From positions 1,798,001 to 1,862,000 of the forward strand of contig NZ_JBFRYB010000001.1 in the NCBI RefSeq assembly GCF_040892595.1: a stretch of 64,000 nucleotides of DNA. The letters are read 5' to 3'. The notes beneath the pieces are model-generated. The model made no database searches and was not told the origin of the DNA. It saw only the letters and a program-made list of their open reading frames with translations. The first letter of the stretch is position 1. Every line of letters begins with the position of its first letter. The translations under genes and the position numbers were made by a program. This document shows, piece after piece, positions 52,379 to 63,923 of the stretch. The stretch is from Zhongshania sp. R06B22 (GTDB taxonomy: Bacteria > Pseudomonadota > Gammaproteobacteria > Pseudomonadales > Spongiibacteraceae).

Positions 52379-53377
52379 GACTTTGCACTGTAGGTCGGTT
52401 GTCATAAGCTTGGCTTTTGCGGCCATAACCGAATCAAACTTCTCTTCTAAGTGCAGCTCTAAACAGCGATCAAGGAATACTCTAGCAACACTCACCTCGG
52501 TTTCCATTTCCGCCAGTTTAAACTGGGTGTTTTGGAAGGTGGCGACAGTTTTACCAAAGGCTTTGCGCTCTTTTACATAGGCGATGGTTTGCTCAAGAAT
52601 GGCTTCGGCGTTGGCAATTGCAAGAATCGCGACGTTCAAACGCTCTTGTGGAAGGTCTTGCATCAAATAGATGAAGCCCATGCCTTCTTCGCCAAGCAGT
52701 TGGTCTTTTGAAACACGTACATCCTGGAAGAATAGTTCTGAGGTGTCTTGGGCTTTTAAGCCGATTTTCTCAAGATTCTGACCTTTGCTGAAACCGGGTG
52801 TGCCTGTTTCCAGCAAAAATAAGCTTGTGCCTTTGGCGCCAGCCGATGGGTCAGTTTTGGCAACCACAATCACCAAGTCGGCATGTTGGCCATTGGTGAT
52901 AAAGGTTTTTGAACCATTGATAATGTAATCATCGCCGTCTTTTACTGCGGTGGTTTTAATGCCTTGTAAATCAGAACCGGCGCCGGGCTCGGTCATGGCA
53001 ATTGCCATCACGATTTCGCCTGTGACACATTTTGGCAGGTATTTTTGCTTCTGCTCTTCGCTGCCGTAGCGCTCTATATACGGTACCGCGATGTCTGAGT
53101 GTAAGCCCCAGCCAATGCCGGTAAAGCCGGAGCGGCCGCACTCTTCGTCAACAATGGCGTTATAGCGGAAATCCACGCCCACACCGCCGTACTCTTCGGT
53201 CACGCTGGGTGACAGAAAGCCTTGCTCGCCGGCTTTAATCCACAGAGCGCGATCAACTTGTCCGTCCTTTTCCCACTGGGCGTGGTAGGGTGCGGCTTCG
53301 ACTTCTAGGAATTTTCTTACCGAGCTGCGAAACAACTCATGTTCTTCTTCGTAGACGGTTCTGGGGATCGCTGACAT
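52229..53377 (-). CDS. Acyl-CoA dehydrogenase, LCAD-like
   Basis: A 382-aa acyl-CoA dehydrogenase: IAMTEPGAGSDLQGIKTTA, FITNGQHADLVIVVAKTD, QDLPQERLNVAILAIANAE, RKAFGKTVATFQNTQ, LQLHGGYGYMWEYPVARAF and IYAGTNEVMKLIIGRDL. With YAGTNE rather than YEGT, the catalytic Glu is probably on the alternative position (in LPQERLNVAI...ANAE), as in long-chain and isovaleryl enzymes. Single-gene unit with its own terminator; a truncated copy of its 3' end lies at 48234-48383. Confidence 0.94.
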   Translation of the reverse strand: MSAIPRTVYEEEHELFRSSVRKFLEVEAAPYHAQWEKDGQVDRALWIKAGEQGFLSPSVTEEYGGVGVDFRYNAIVDEECGRSGFTGIGWGLHSDIAVPYIERYGSEEQKQKYLPKCVTGEIVMAIAMTEPGAGSDLQGIKTTAVKDGDDYIINGSKTFITNGQHADLVIVVAKTDPSAGAKGTSLFLLETGTPGFSKGQNLEKIGLKAQDTSELFFQDVRVSKDQLLGEEGMGFIYLMQDLPQERLNVAILAIANAEAILEQTIAYVKERKAFGKTVATFQNTQFKLAEMETEVSVARVFLDRCLELHLEEKFDSVMAAKAKLMTTDLQCKVIDECLQLHGGYGYMWEYPVARAFADSRVQRIYAGTNEVMKLIIGRDLLK

Positions 53378-53528
53378 GGTGATTTCCTCTGAGGATATGA
53401 GTACTATAATGGCGCCTATGTTATCAGAGTAAACTTTAATTGCCAGTGGGTCTTTTCACCTAGTTCCTTCGGCTTCTGGGCCTTATTCGCAGGCCAATTT
53501 ATAGATCAAATAAGCGGGATTAATAGTA

Positions 53529-53951
53529 ATGACAATTTGGAAGCAGACTTACGATGTCGCCCAAGCAAACGCTTTTAACAAAAACACTATCGCTGAACCT
53601 TTGGGGCTGTTATTCACCGAAATTGGCCCCGATTATTTGGTGGGCACCATGCCGGTTGATAAGCGCACCCACCAGCCTATGGGCATTTTGCATGGTGGCG
53701 CCTCGGTAGTATTGGCCGAGAGTTTAGGCAGTTTTGCGGCGCATATGGCCACCAATGAAAATATGGCCTGTGTGGGTTTAGATATTAATGCCAACCATAT
53801 TCGCTCGGTGCGCTCGGGCTTGGTAACCGGCATTGCGCGGCCAGTGCATATTGGCCGTCGCACCCATGTTTGGGAAATTCACATCACCGATGAGGCAGAT
53901 AAACTGGTCTGTCTGTCACGTTTGACGATGGCGGTAATCGATACGATTTAA
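53529..53951 (+). CDS. YdiI/MenI-like hotdog-fold acyl-CoA thioesterase
   Basis: A 140-aa hotdog thioesterase. It aligns with E. coli YdiI/MenI (MPVDKRTHQPMGILHGGASVVLAES; VGLDINANHIRSVRSG), with the catalytic Glu in the helix VVLAESLGS. E. coli MenI hydrolyses DHNA-CoA in menaquinone synthesis but also cleaves other aryl and acyl-CoAs. No men genes lie nearby, so general acyl-CoA housekeeping next to a dehydrogenase is at least as likely. Monocistronic. Confidence 0.9.
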   Translation: MTIWKQTYDVAQANAFNKNTIAEPLGLLFTEIGPDYLVGTMPVDKRTHQPMGILHGGASVVLAESLGSFAAHMATNENMACVGLDINANHIRSVRSGLVTGIARPVHIGRRTHVWEIHITDEADKLVCLSRLTMAVIDTI

Positions 53952-54064
53952 GCAGTCTGATGGCGGCCGAGTGGGGTGATATTAATAAGGCGAGCAAGAA
54001 CTATTTGCGCACTGGGTACGCTGCAGTAAACTAGGCGGCTTTTTTATTTGTAGAGGCCATGCCC

Positions 54065-54766
54065 ATGACAGCCGCGCGCTTGCAACGCCTGCGTCAGGTA
54101 CTTGAGTTCCGCCAGCCAGACCTTACGATAGTGACCGACAATGTTCACAAAAGCCGCAACCTGTCGGCGATTGTGCGCACCGCAGATGCCGCCGGTATCG
54201 GCACGATGTATTGCGCCGTGGCAGACAAAGATTATAAAGCCTTTAAGGGCACTGCCATGGGTTCGCACAGTTGGGTGTCGGTGCAGCGCTGCGCCGATGT
54301 TAGCGCTGCTCTAAGGCCTTTAAAAGCGCAGGGCTATCAAGTCTTGGCTGCGCACTTAGCCGCTGATTCAGTTGACTACCGCGAAGTCGATTACACCCGC
54401 CCCACGGTGGTGTTACTGGGTGCCGAGAAACAGGGCGTCAGCGATGCCGGCTGCGGATTGGCAGATACTCATATCACCATTCCCATGCGTGGCATGGTGC
54501 AGTCTTACAATGTCTCAGTGGCGGCGGGGATTATCTTGGCAGAGGCTGAGCGTCAGCGGCAGATCGCCGGTTTGTATTCACAGCGTCGACTTGACGATGA
54601 GACGTATAACAAAACCCTGTTTGAGTGGGCGCAGCCCAAAATCAGCGAATATTGTCGTGACCAAGGCTTGGCCTACCCGCCATTGGCGGAAGACGGCGAA
54701 TTGGTCGACGGCCTAGCTTGGCAAAACGCGGTGCGCGACGGTACGGCGCCCAAATTCAATGGCTAA
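54065..54766 (+). CDS. trmH: tRNA (guanosine(18)-2'-O)-methyltransferase
   Basis: A SPOUT-class methyltransferase of 233 aa that methylates the ribose of G18 in the D-loop of tRNA. Motif 1: NVHKSRNLSAIVRTADAAGI; motif 2: VVLLGAEKQGVS; motif 3: IPMRGMVQSYNVSVAAGI, the knot that binds SAM. Also the TrmH C-terminal extension after the knot. The ATG at 54065 is eight bases from AGAGG; the ATG at 54059 is only two bases from it. Confidence 0.93.
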   Translation: MTAARLQRLRQVLEFRQPDLTIVTDNVHKSRNLSAIVRTADAAGIGTMYCAVADKDYKAFKGTAMGSHSWVSVQRCADVSAALRPLKAQGYQVLAAHLAADSVDYREVDYTRPTVVLLGAEKQGVSDAGCGLADTHITIPMRGMVQSYNVSVAAGIILAEAERQRQIAGLYSQRRLDDETYNKTLFEWAQPKISEYCRDQGLAYPPLAEDGELVDGLAWQNAVRDGTAPKFNG

Positions 54767-54869
54767 ATTTTCCCCTCGATTCTAGGGCCAAACCCGCGTC
54801 ATCTATCTGGGTGATGCGTGGGTACTGCTGTTAAGTCAGAATACTGACGATAATAATAGGAGTATCACA

Positions 54870-55991
54870 ATGGCAGTAGACACCCCAAATCCCCTCGTCG
54901 ATATTGATGCATGGGAGGCGTTTTGTGATGAGCTTAAGGCGGCTGGCCAGCAGATCATCCGTCCAGAGGCCCCGACTGATGAATTGAACCGCGCCGAGGG
55001 CTGGCGCTACCTCACCCGACTAACTCGCATTGCTCTTGATATGTTTATGGAGTGCAGTGACCGCGATTTCCCCAGCTTTTACCGCCCCTCTCATGAAACC
55101 GCAAAAATTGGCGCCGACAATCCCGACAACTATTATCTTCGCGCCGAGATTAATGGTCAGCACGATTATCGGATTAGCGGTACGCGGGGCACCGTTGCCT
55201 ACCTTGGCTTTATTGCCATTGCCGGTGGCTACGAGGAGGCCGACGGCAATATGCGCTCGGTGAGTGCCATCGACACTCACAGCGGTTTAGAGGTAAACGC
55301 CGACGGCAGCATCGATGTGATTCTGTCGCAAACCCCACAGCCCGGCAATTGGCTAAAAATTACCGATGACACCGTGGCCGTGTTAGTGCGTGAAACCTAT
55401 TTAGATCGCTCTACCGAGACCTTCGCCGACCTTACTATTAGCCGTCTCGATATGGGGGATAGCAAACCCGCAGCGCTTGCCGGGCCAAAATTAAAAGCAG
55501 ATTTAGCCAAGACCGCCGCCTTTGTGAAAGGCACCGCAACCTTGTTTGCCGACTGGGCGCAGGGCTTCAAGGAACACCCCAATACCTTGCCGGCGGCGGA
55601 TCAGGAATACTGTCAAAAGCTAGGTGGCGATCCCAATATTTATTATTACCACGGCTATTTTAACTTGGCAGATGATGAAGCGCTGCTGATTGAAGCTGAT
55701 GATATACCGCAGTGCGATAACTGGAACTTTCAGTTGAATAATTACTGGATGGAATCGCTTGAATACCGCTACGTGCAGATTCACGTTAATAAGCACACCG
55801 CAAAATATCGCAGTGATGGTGGTGTGAGTATTGTGGTGTCTGCTAAAGATCCGGGTTGCGAAAACTGGCTAGACACCACTGGCCACCGCGAGGGGACTAT
55901 GGCTTTTCGGTGGATTGGTGCAGACCGTATTGTGCACCCCCGCTGCAAAGTGGTGAAACTGGCAGAACTAGCGCAGCTATTGGCCCAATAA
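54870..55991 (+). CDS. DUF1214-domain protein
   Basis: A 373-aa soluble protein with a C-terminal DUF1214 domain (NWNFQLNNYWMESLEYRYVQIHVN; SIVVSAKDPGCENWLDTTGH; MAFRWIGADRIVHPRCKV). An N-terminal domain holds RAEINGQHDYRISGTRGTVAYL. The function of the family is unknown. It is followed 13 bases later by a sulfotransferase-family gene; this pair recurs in bacteria that degrade steroids or hydrocarbons, suggesting a common pathway. No signal peptide; probably cytoplasmic. Confidence 0.87.
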   Translation: MAVDTPNPLVDIDAWEAFCDELKAAGQQIIRPEAPTDELNRAEGWRYLTRLTRIALDMFMECSDRDFPSFYRPSHETAKIGADNPDNYYLRAEINGQHDYRISGTRGTVAYLGFIAIAGGYEEADGNMRSVSAIDTHSGLEVNADGSIDVILSQTPQPGNWLKITDDTVAVLVRETYLDRSTETFADLTISRLDMGDSKPAALAGPKLKADLAKTAAFVKGTATLFADWAQGFKEHPNTLPAADQEYCQKLGGDPNIYYYHGYFNLADDEALLIEADDIPQCDNWNFQLNNYWMESLEYRYVQIHVNKHTAKYRSDGGVSIVVSAKDPGCENWLDTTGHREGTMAFRWIGADRIVHPRCKVVKLAELAQLLAQ

Positions 55992-56004
55992 AGGAGAGAC
56001 GATC

Positions 56005-57198
56005 TTGAGCACAGAACAACAGAGCACAGACTTTGCTATTCCCGAGGTTGATTTAACAGCGACCACTTTATTGGCAGCAGCTATGGATGCCACCGGCTTA
56101 TCTGATTTTGGTGATGAATCTTTTCGTGAACCATTGGATGTCTTGATCAAGTCATTAAACGAAGAGGCCAATCTCAATGCCGGCGGCCGCTTTGGTCAGT
56201 ACCAACGTATTCTCAATATTCTAATTAATCGTCTGCGAGTGGAGGGGTGGATTGATAAACATCCAGAGATTCTTGACGAAGAAATTAGCGCGCCAGTCGT
56301 AATTATTGGTTTGCAGCGAACGGGTTCGACCTTCTTTCATCGCATACTCGCTGCGGATAAACGCTTTTACGCACCGCTGTGGTATGAAGTGCGTAACCCC
56401 GCACCGGAATTAGAGTGGGACTTTACAGGTAAGGACGCGCGCATTACTTCTGCCGAGGCTGAAGTGGCCGCCATGTTAGAGGCAAATCCAGAAATCGCCG
56501 CTATTCATCCCATGGACCCGGTGGCTGCTGATGAAGACATACTGCTACTGGAACACAGTTTTTATAGCACCGTGCCCGATGCTTTTTGCAATGTGCCGAC
56601 CTATGGCAAGTGGAACGATGAGCACGACAACACACCGGCCTACCAATATCTGAAACGCCTATTGCAATTTTTGCAGTGGCAGAAAAAACAAATAGGCCAA
56701 GTCGCCGAGCGCTGGCTGCTAAAAACGCCGCATCATATCCACCACATCGCGACTTTGTTAAAGATATTTCCAGACGCTAAAATTGTTCAGACTCACCGCG
56801 ATCCACTGCAGACCATTCCCTCCGCCGCAAGCATGAATTACAACCTATGGATTATGTGCAGCGATAAGGTGGACGGAAAAGTAGTTGGCGAGCAGTGGGC
56901 TGCAAAATATGCCCGCGGCACATTACACACGCTAAAAATCCGTGATCAACAGCCGCAGGCATTTTTGGACGTGTGGTATAAAGACACCGTGGTTGACCCG
57001 CTGTCATCGGTAAAGAAAGTCTATGATTTTATTGGCATGGACCTTACCGATACCGCCCGCGCCGCCATGGAGAAACATCAGGAAGATAATCGCCGCGACA
57101 GTCGTCCCAGCCATGAATATACCCTGGAGCAGTTTGGTTTAACGGAAGAAGGCTTAAAGCAACAATTTGCGGAATACCGAAAGCGTTTTGTTGATTAA
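56005..57198 (+). CDS. Sulfotransferase-family protein
   Basis: A 397-aa protein of the Sulfotransfer_3 family. The PAPS 5'-phosphosulfate loop is in VVIIGLQRTGSTFFHRILA, and the 3'-phosphate-binding segment in KIVQTHRDPLQTIPSAAS. WLLKTPHHIHHI is typical. It should transfer sulfate from PAPS to an alcohol or, in this divergent branch, have another ligand. It is cotranscribed with the DUF1214 gene; start TTG at 56005 preceded by GGAGAG. Confidence 0.87.
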   Translation: MSTEQQSTDFAIPEVDLTATTLLAAAMDATGLSDFGDESFREPLDVLIKSLNEEANLNAGGRFGQYQRILNILINRLRVEGWIDKHPEILDEEISAPVVIIGLQRTGSTFFHRILAADKRFYAPLWYEVRNPAPELEWDFTGKDARITSAEAEVAAMLEANPEIAAIHPMDPVAADEDILLLEHSFYSTVPDAFCNVPTYGKWNDEHDNTPAYQYLKRLLQFLQWQKKQIGQVAERWLLKTPHHIHHIATLLKIFPDAKIVQTHRDPLQTIPSAASMNYNLWIMCSDKVDGKVVGEQWAAKYARGTLHTLKIRDQQPQAFLDVWYKDTVVDPLSSVKKVYDFIGMDLTDTARAAMEKHQEDNRRDSRPSHEYTLEQFGLTEEGLKQQFAEYRKRFVD

Positions 57199-57223
57199 AC
57201 TTAGATGCCTGCTTTTTCAATAT

Positions 57224-57259
57224 ATCGAGTAGCGCTGCCTAAAATCAGCGCTACTCGAT
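57224..57259. terminator. Bidirectional stem-loop between sulfotransferase and acsA-like genes
   Basis: A perfect 14-bp inverted repeat (57224-57237 with 57246-57259) with an 8-base loop lies between two converging genes. No long U-tract follows on either side, so termination may be rho-assisted. Confidence 0.6.
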
Positions 57260-57290
57260 GTCAGTGCGATAGGGAATACACTGCTCCACT

Positions 57291-59243
<1,953 letters not shown>

Positions 59244-59309
59244 TATTTTTTTCCTAGCGCTAAGACCTAAAAATGTGTCCAGCGTTACACACTGGTTGTT
59301 GTTCCTTCC

Positions 59310-60176
59310 TTAGCTCTTTAGTGCCTGAGTAATAAATGCACTTGCTTGCAAAAGCTTGGGAAGATTAATGCCGTGGGCAATATTGAGTTCATCCAATAAG
59401 CCGATGACTGATTCGGTTGCCACATTACCTGAGGCGCCTTCGGCGTAGGGGCAGCCACCCAATCCGCCTATCGCGCTATCAATCACGGTAATACCTGACT
59501 GCAGTGCCACGCGAATATTTTCTAAGGCGCGGCCATTGGTGTCGTGAAAGTGCACAGCAAGTTTGTCTGCTGGGACCTGTTGTAATATCACTTTTAAAAT
59601 AGCGCTGATTTGTTCTGGCGTGCCGCTGCCAATGGTGTCGCCCAGTGAGATTTCGTAGCAGCCCATGTCAATTAATTTTACGGCGAGCTGCGCGACTGCC
59701 TCCGGGGGAATATCACCTTCGTATGGGCAGCCAGCAATACAGGAGATATAGCCGCGTACCGGCATTCCCTGCGCTTTGGCTTGTGCAATAATTGGCGTGA
59801 AGCGTTCAAGGTTTTCGGCGATGGAGCAATTGGTGTTTTTCTGGGCAAAGGCCTCAGAGGCGGTGGTGAAAATCGCCACTTCGCTAGCACGGGCGAGAAC
59901 CGCTTGTTCATAACCGCGCAGATTGGGAGTCAGGGCAATATAGTGAACACCTTGCTTGCGCTCTATGCCGGCAAACACTTGGTCGCTACCGGCCATTTGC
60001 GGCACCCACTTCGGGCTGACAAAACTACCTACTTCGATATAGCTAAGACCGGCGTCAGCAAGTTTATTGATGAGCTGCACACGGGTGTCGATATCGATAG
60101 GCTGCTTTTCATTTTGGAGGCCATCGCGTGGACCGACCTCGACGATGCGTGCCCTGCTTGGGAATATCTTTGCCAT
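59310..60176 (-). CDS. liuE: Hydroxymethylglutaryl-CoA lyase
   Basis: A 288-aa HMG-CoA lyase that splits HMG-CoA into acetyl-CoA and acetoacetate, the final step of leucine breakdown. Active-site motifs are VGPRDGLQNE, HFHDTNG and GGLGGCPYAEGASGN with the catalytic Cys. The ATG directly follows the liuD stop (gap of two bases). Compared with the paralogue at 17192-18100 this is the classical liu-operon enzyme by context. Confidence 0.95.
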   Translation of the reverse strand: MAKIFPSRARIVEVGPRDGLQNEKQPIDIDTRVQLINKLADAGLSYIEVGSFVSPKWVPQMAGSDQVFAGIERKQGVHYIALTPNLRGYEQAVLARASEVAIFTTASEAFAQKNTNCSIAENLERFTPIIAQAKAQGMPVRGYISCIAGCPYEGDIPPEAVAQLAVKLIDMGCYEISLGDTIGSGTPEQISAILKVILQQVPADKLAVHFHDTNGRALENIRVALQSGITVIDSAIGGLGGCPYAEGASGNVATESVIGLLDELNIAHGINLPKLLQASAFITQALKS

Positions 60177-60178
60177 GA

Positions 60179-62188
60179 TTATTCAGCTCGCTCAAATTGA
60201 ATTAACTCAGCGCCGCCGCTGACTAGCTCGCCGGCTTGAAAATAGAAAGCCTTGACGATGCCGTCTGCGGGTGCGCGAATGGTGTGCTCCATTTTCATGG
60301 CCTCCATAATCATCAGCGGAGTGCCCTTGACGACGGTGCTGCCGGTATCCACCAAGTGGCTTACCACGGTGCCGTTCATGGGGGCGACTAATTGGTCTTC
60401 ACCGGCGTCATTGCTGTTGTCGCCCAAGTCCGGCCCGTGAATAGCGAAGTGCATTGTGGGCTCTGCACTGAATAGACTATAGCTGCCGCCGTGCGCAGAA
60501 ATGGTGGCGGTGAGTTGGCGGCCATTTATATCTGCTTTCAGTACTCGGCCTGCTAGCTCGCCGCTTGCGTTAAAGGCGGTGTCATTGCAGTGAATCAAAA
60601 ACGCAGAATCCATGGCGCTCGATTGGGCTGTCACCGCTACCGTATGCAGATCGTCACCACTTTTGAGTGTAAAGCGATGTTCTGCGTCTTGGTTGGGGCG
60701 CCAGTTGTGGGGATTGTTCCAGGGTGAATTTGCCTCGCCACTGGCTTCTGCAAAGTCATGGATGCGCTGCTTTTGTGCCAGCACTAAATACAAGGCGGCG
60801 AGGGCAAGGCTGCTTGGATTTTGGGCTTGGGTGATGCCGATTAAACTGGCTTCATGCTTGCCGATAAAACCGGTGTCGAAATCGGCAGCAACAAAGGCCG
60901 GATGGCGACTGAGGGTGTGCAGAAAATCGATATTATTGATGACGCCGCTGATACGGTATTGCTTAAGTGCGCTACTCAGGCGGCGCAGCGCGGCGTCGCG
61001 GTCTTCATCCCAAACGATTAGCTTGGCAATCATCGGGTCGTAAAACACACTGACCTCGTCGGTTTCGCGCACACCGGTATCAATGCGAACGTGGGCGGAT
61101 TCAGACGGGGTTTCTAAAAAGTGGAGGGTGCCTGTTTGCGGCAAAAACTCATTGTCGGGGTCTTCTGCATAGATGCGCGCTTCTATGGCGTGACCGCGAA
61201 TTTGCAGTTCATCTTGCTTCAGTGGCAATACACCGCCGGCGGCAACGCGGAGCTGCCAGTCGACTAGATCGAGGCCAGTGATCATTTCAGTGACCGGGTG
61301 CTCAACCTGTAAGCGGGTATTCATTTCCATAAAATAGAAACTACCGTCGCTATCTAATAAAAACTCAACGGTGCCGGCGCCAACATAGTCTATGGCTTGC
61401 GCGGCGCGCACCGCGGCATTACCCATTTCACTGCGCAGTGCCGCACTTAAACCCGGCGCGGGTGCTTCTTCAATGACCTTTTGATGGCGGCGCTGAATAG
61501 AGCAGTCGCGTTCAAACAGATAAACAGCGTTGCCGTGGCTGTCGCAAAAAACTTGAATTTCGATATGGCGTGGCTGGGTAAGATACTTTTCTACCAACAT
61601 CGTATCGTCGCCGAAGCCATTGAGGGCTTCGCGCTTTGCGGCCTGCAGCGCGCTGTCGAACTCGTCGGCGCTCCACACTTGTCGCATACCCTTACCGCCG
61701 CCACCGGCTGTGGCTTTTAACAATACCGGGTAGCCCATATCATTAGCGGCTTGACGAATGATCTCTGGATTCTGGTCGTCGCCGTGATAACCGGGAACCA
61801 GTGGTACGCCGGCTTTCCCCATAATATCTTTGGCGGCAGCTTTCGATCCCATCGCCACTATTGCGCTGGTTGGCGGACCAATAAAAACGATATTCTCGGC
61901 TGCGCAGCGGCGACAAAACTCAGCGTTTTCAGATAGAAAACCATAACCGGGATGAACGGCTTGAGCTCCGCTTATTTTTGCTGCGTCAATAATTTTATCG
62001 ACATCTAAATAGGATTCTCTAGCCGGTGATGCGCCAATATAAATGGCTTCGTCAGCCATGCTGACATGCAGCGCATTGCGATCGGCATCACTGTAAACAG
62101 CCACAGTGAGAATACCCATTTCACGCGCCGTCTTAATAACTCGGCAGGCAATTTCACCACGGTTTGCGATTAAAATTTTGTCGAACAT
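60179..62188 (-). CDS. liuD: Methylcrotonoyl-CoA carboxylase, biotin-containing alpha subunit
   Basis: A 669-aa subunit with biotin carboxylase (KILIANRGEIACRVIKTA; KATAGGGGKGMRQV; MEMNTRLQVEHPVTE), a BT linker domain and a C-terminal biotinyl domain (MEAMKMEHTIRAPADG, biotin on the first Lys). With LiuB it carboxylates 3-methylcrotonyl-CoA to 3-methylglutaconyl-CoA. Length and domain order are standard for MCC-alpha. It follows liuB by 79 bases, with no liuC in between. Confidence 0.95.
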   Translation of the reverse strand: MFDKILIANRGEIACRVIKTAREMGILTVAVYSDADRNALHVSMADEAIYIGASPARESYLDVDKIIDAAKISGAQAVHPGYGFLSENAEFCRRCAAENIVFIGPPTSAIVAMGSKAAAKDIMGKAGVPLVPGYHGDDQNPEIIRQAANDMGYPVLLKATAGGGGKGMRQVWSADEFDSALQAAKREALNGFGDDTMLVEKYLTQPRHIEIQVFCDSHGNAVYLFERDCSIQRRHQKVIEEAPAPGLSAALRSEMGNAAVRAAQAIDYVGAGTVEFLLDSDGSFYFMEMNTRLQVEHPVTEMITGLDLVDWQLRVAAGGVLPLKQDELQIRGHAIEARIYAEDPDNEFLPQTGTLHFLETPSESAHVRIDTGVRETDEVSVFYDPMIAKLIVWDEDRDAALRRLSSALKQYRISGVINNIDFLHTLSRHPAFVAADFDTGFIGKHEASLIGITQAQNPSSLALAALYLVLAQKQRIHDFAEASGEANSPWNNPHNWRPNQDAEHRFTLKSGDDLHTVAVTAQSSAMDSAFLIHCNDTAFNASGELAGRVLKADINGRQLTATISAHGGSYSLFSAEPTMHFAIHGPDLGDNSNDAGEDQLVAPMNGTVVSHLVDTGSTVVKGTPLMIMEAMKMEHTIRAPADGIVKAFYFQAGELVSGGAELIQFERAE

Positions 62189-62267
62189 TGTTTTATTTCC
62201 TGGATTTTATTGCCCGCGTTTGGCGTAGCGATCACGACGGTATTTAGTGTGCTAAACAGGGTTTGGC

Positions 62268-63875
62268 TTACATCCTAAAGACCCCAAACTTGGTGTCTTC
62301 TATGGGCTTGTTCAAGCTGGCCGACAGGCTTAAGCCCAGCACCATGCGCGTATCGGCAGGATCGATAACACCATCGTCCCATAGTCTTGCCGACGCGTAG
62401 TAGGGGTGGCCCTGTTCCTCGTAGGTGTCGAGAATAGGTTGCTTAAAGGCTTTTTCTTCGTCGCTCGGCCAGTCTTTATTGTCGCGCTCATATTGGTCGC
62501 GTTTGATTTGCGCCATAACGCCAGCGGCTTGTTCGCCACCCATAACCGAGATGCGGGCATTGGGCCACATAAACATAAAGCGCGGGTCGTAAGCGCGGCC
62601 GCACATACCGTAGTTGCCCGCGCCGAATGAGCCACCAATAAGTACCGTGAGTTTAGGCACTTGGGCGCAGGCGACGGCGGTCACCATTTTTGCGCCGTGC
62701 TTGGCAATGCCGCCAGATTCGTATTGCTGGCCAACCATAAAGCCGGTGATGTTTTGCAAAAAGATCAGCGGAATTTTGCGTTGCGCACACAGCTCAATAA
62801 AGTGCGCGCCTTTCTGTGCCGATTCTGAAAACAGAATACCGTTGTTGGCCACAATGCCAACCGGATAGCCAAAGATGCGGGCGAAGCCACATACCAAGGT
62901 TGTACCAAATAGGGCTTTGAATTCGTCGAAGTCGGAGCCATCTACAATCCGCGCAATCACTTCTCTTACGTCGTAGGGTTTGCGGCTGTCTTTGGGAACC
63001 ACACCGTAAATTTCTTGGGGTGAAAACGCGGGCTCGACGCTGGGGCTAATATCCATAGATATTGGTTTGCGACGATTCAAACGTTTTACTGCATTGCGCG
63101 CTATTTGCAGGGCATGGTGATCATTTTGGGCGTAGTGGTCGGCAACGCCGGAGACTTTGCAGTGTACATCTGCGCCGCCCAAGGCTTCGGCGCTAACCAC
63201 TTCACCGGTCGCCGCTTTAACCAATGGCGGGCCGGCTAGAAAAATTGTGCCCTGTTCTTTAACAATAATAGATTCGTCCGCCATAGCCGGCACATAGGCG
63301 CCGCCTGCGGTGCAGCTACCCATGACCACAGCGATTTGCGGAATACCCATTGCAGACATATTTGCTTGGTTGAAGAATATTCGACCAAAGTGCTCGCGAT
63401 CTGGAAACACTTCGTCTTGATGTGGCAAATTGGCACCGCCGGAGTCGACCAAGTAAATACAGGGCAAATGATTTTCTTGGGCGATGGTTTGCGCGCGTAA
63501 ATGTTTCTTTACCGACAGCGGAAAGTAAGTGCCGCCTTTCACCGTGGCGTCATTAACAATGATCATGCATTCTTGGCCACAGACCCGGCCGATACCGGTG
63601 ATTAAGCCCGCAGCTGCGATTTCATCATCATAGACTTTATAGGCAGCCAGTTGCGACAGCTCTAAAAAGGGCGCGCCGACATCCACTAAGGCACTGATTC
63701 GCTCGCGGGGCAGCAGCTTGCCCCTGTCTTGATGGCGCCGCTGTGACTTTTCGCCACCGCCTTGATTAATGGTAGCGACTAGCTGCTTTAAGTCGTCGAC
63801 TTGCGCTTGCATGTGTTCGGCGTTTTCAATAAAGCTTGGATCGCGTGGATTAATGCTCGATGTCAGTACAGTCAT
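62268..63875 (-). CDS. liuB: Methylcrotonoyl-CoA carboxylase, beta subunit (carboxyltransferase)
   Basis: A 535-aa carboxyltransferase: [22 protein letters not shown] at the start (read as [10 protein letters not shown] and [13 protein letters not shown]), [34 protein letters not shown] and [20 protein letters not shown], all diagnostic of MCC-beta. It transfers carboxyl from biotin to 3-methylcrotonyl-CoA. It lies 48 bases downstream of liuA. Confidence 0.95.
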   Translation of the reverse strand: MTVLTSSINPRDPSFIENAEHMQAQVDDLKQLVATINQGGGEKSQRRHQDRGKLLPRERISALVDVGAPFLELSQLAAYKVYDDEIAAAGLITGIGRVCGQECMIIVNDATVKGGTYFPLSVKKHLRAQTIAQENHLPCIYLVDSGGANLPHQDEVFPDREHFGRIFFNQANMSAMGIPQIAVVMGSCTAGGAYVPAMADESIIVKEQGTIFLAGPPLVKAATGEVVSAEALGGADVHCKVSGVADHYAQNDHHALQIARNAVKRLNRRKPISMDISPSVEPAFSPQEIYGVVPKDSRKPYDVREVIARIVDGSDFDEFKALFGTTLVCGFARIFGYPVGIVANNGILFSESAQKGAHFIELCAQRKIPLIFLQNITGFMVGQQYESGGIAKHGAKMVTAVACAQVPKLTVLIGGSFGAGNYGMCGRAYDPRFMFMWPNARISVMGGEQAAGVMAQIKRDQYERDNKDWPSDEEKAFKQPILDTYEEQGHPYYASARLWDDGVIDPADTRMVLGLSLSASLNKPIEDTKFGVFRM

Positions 63876-63923
63876 TGTCGCGGTGCCTACCGTATTTCTT
63901 AAGGTTGATTTTTATAAACGCGT

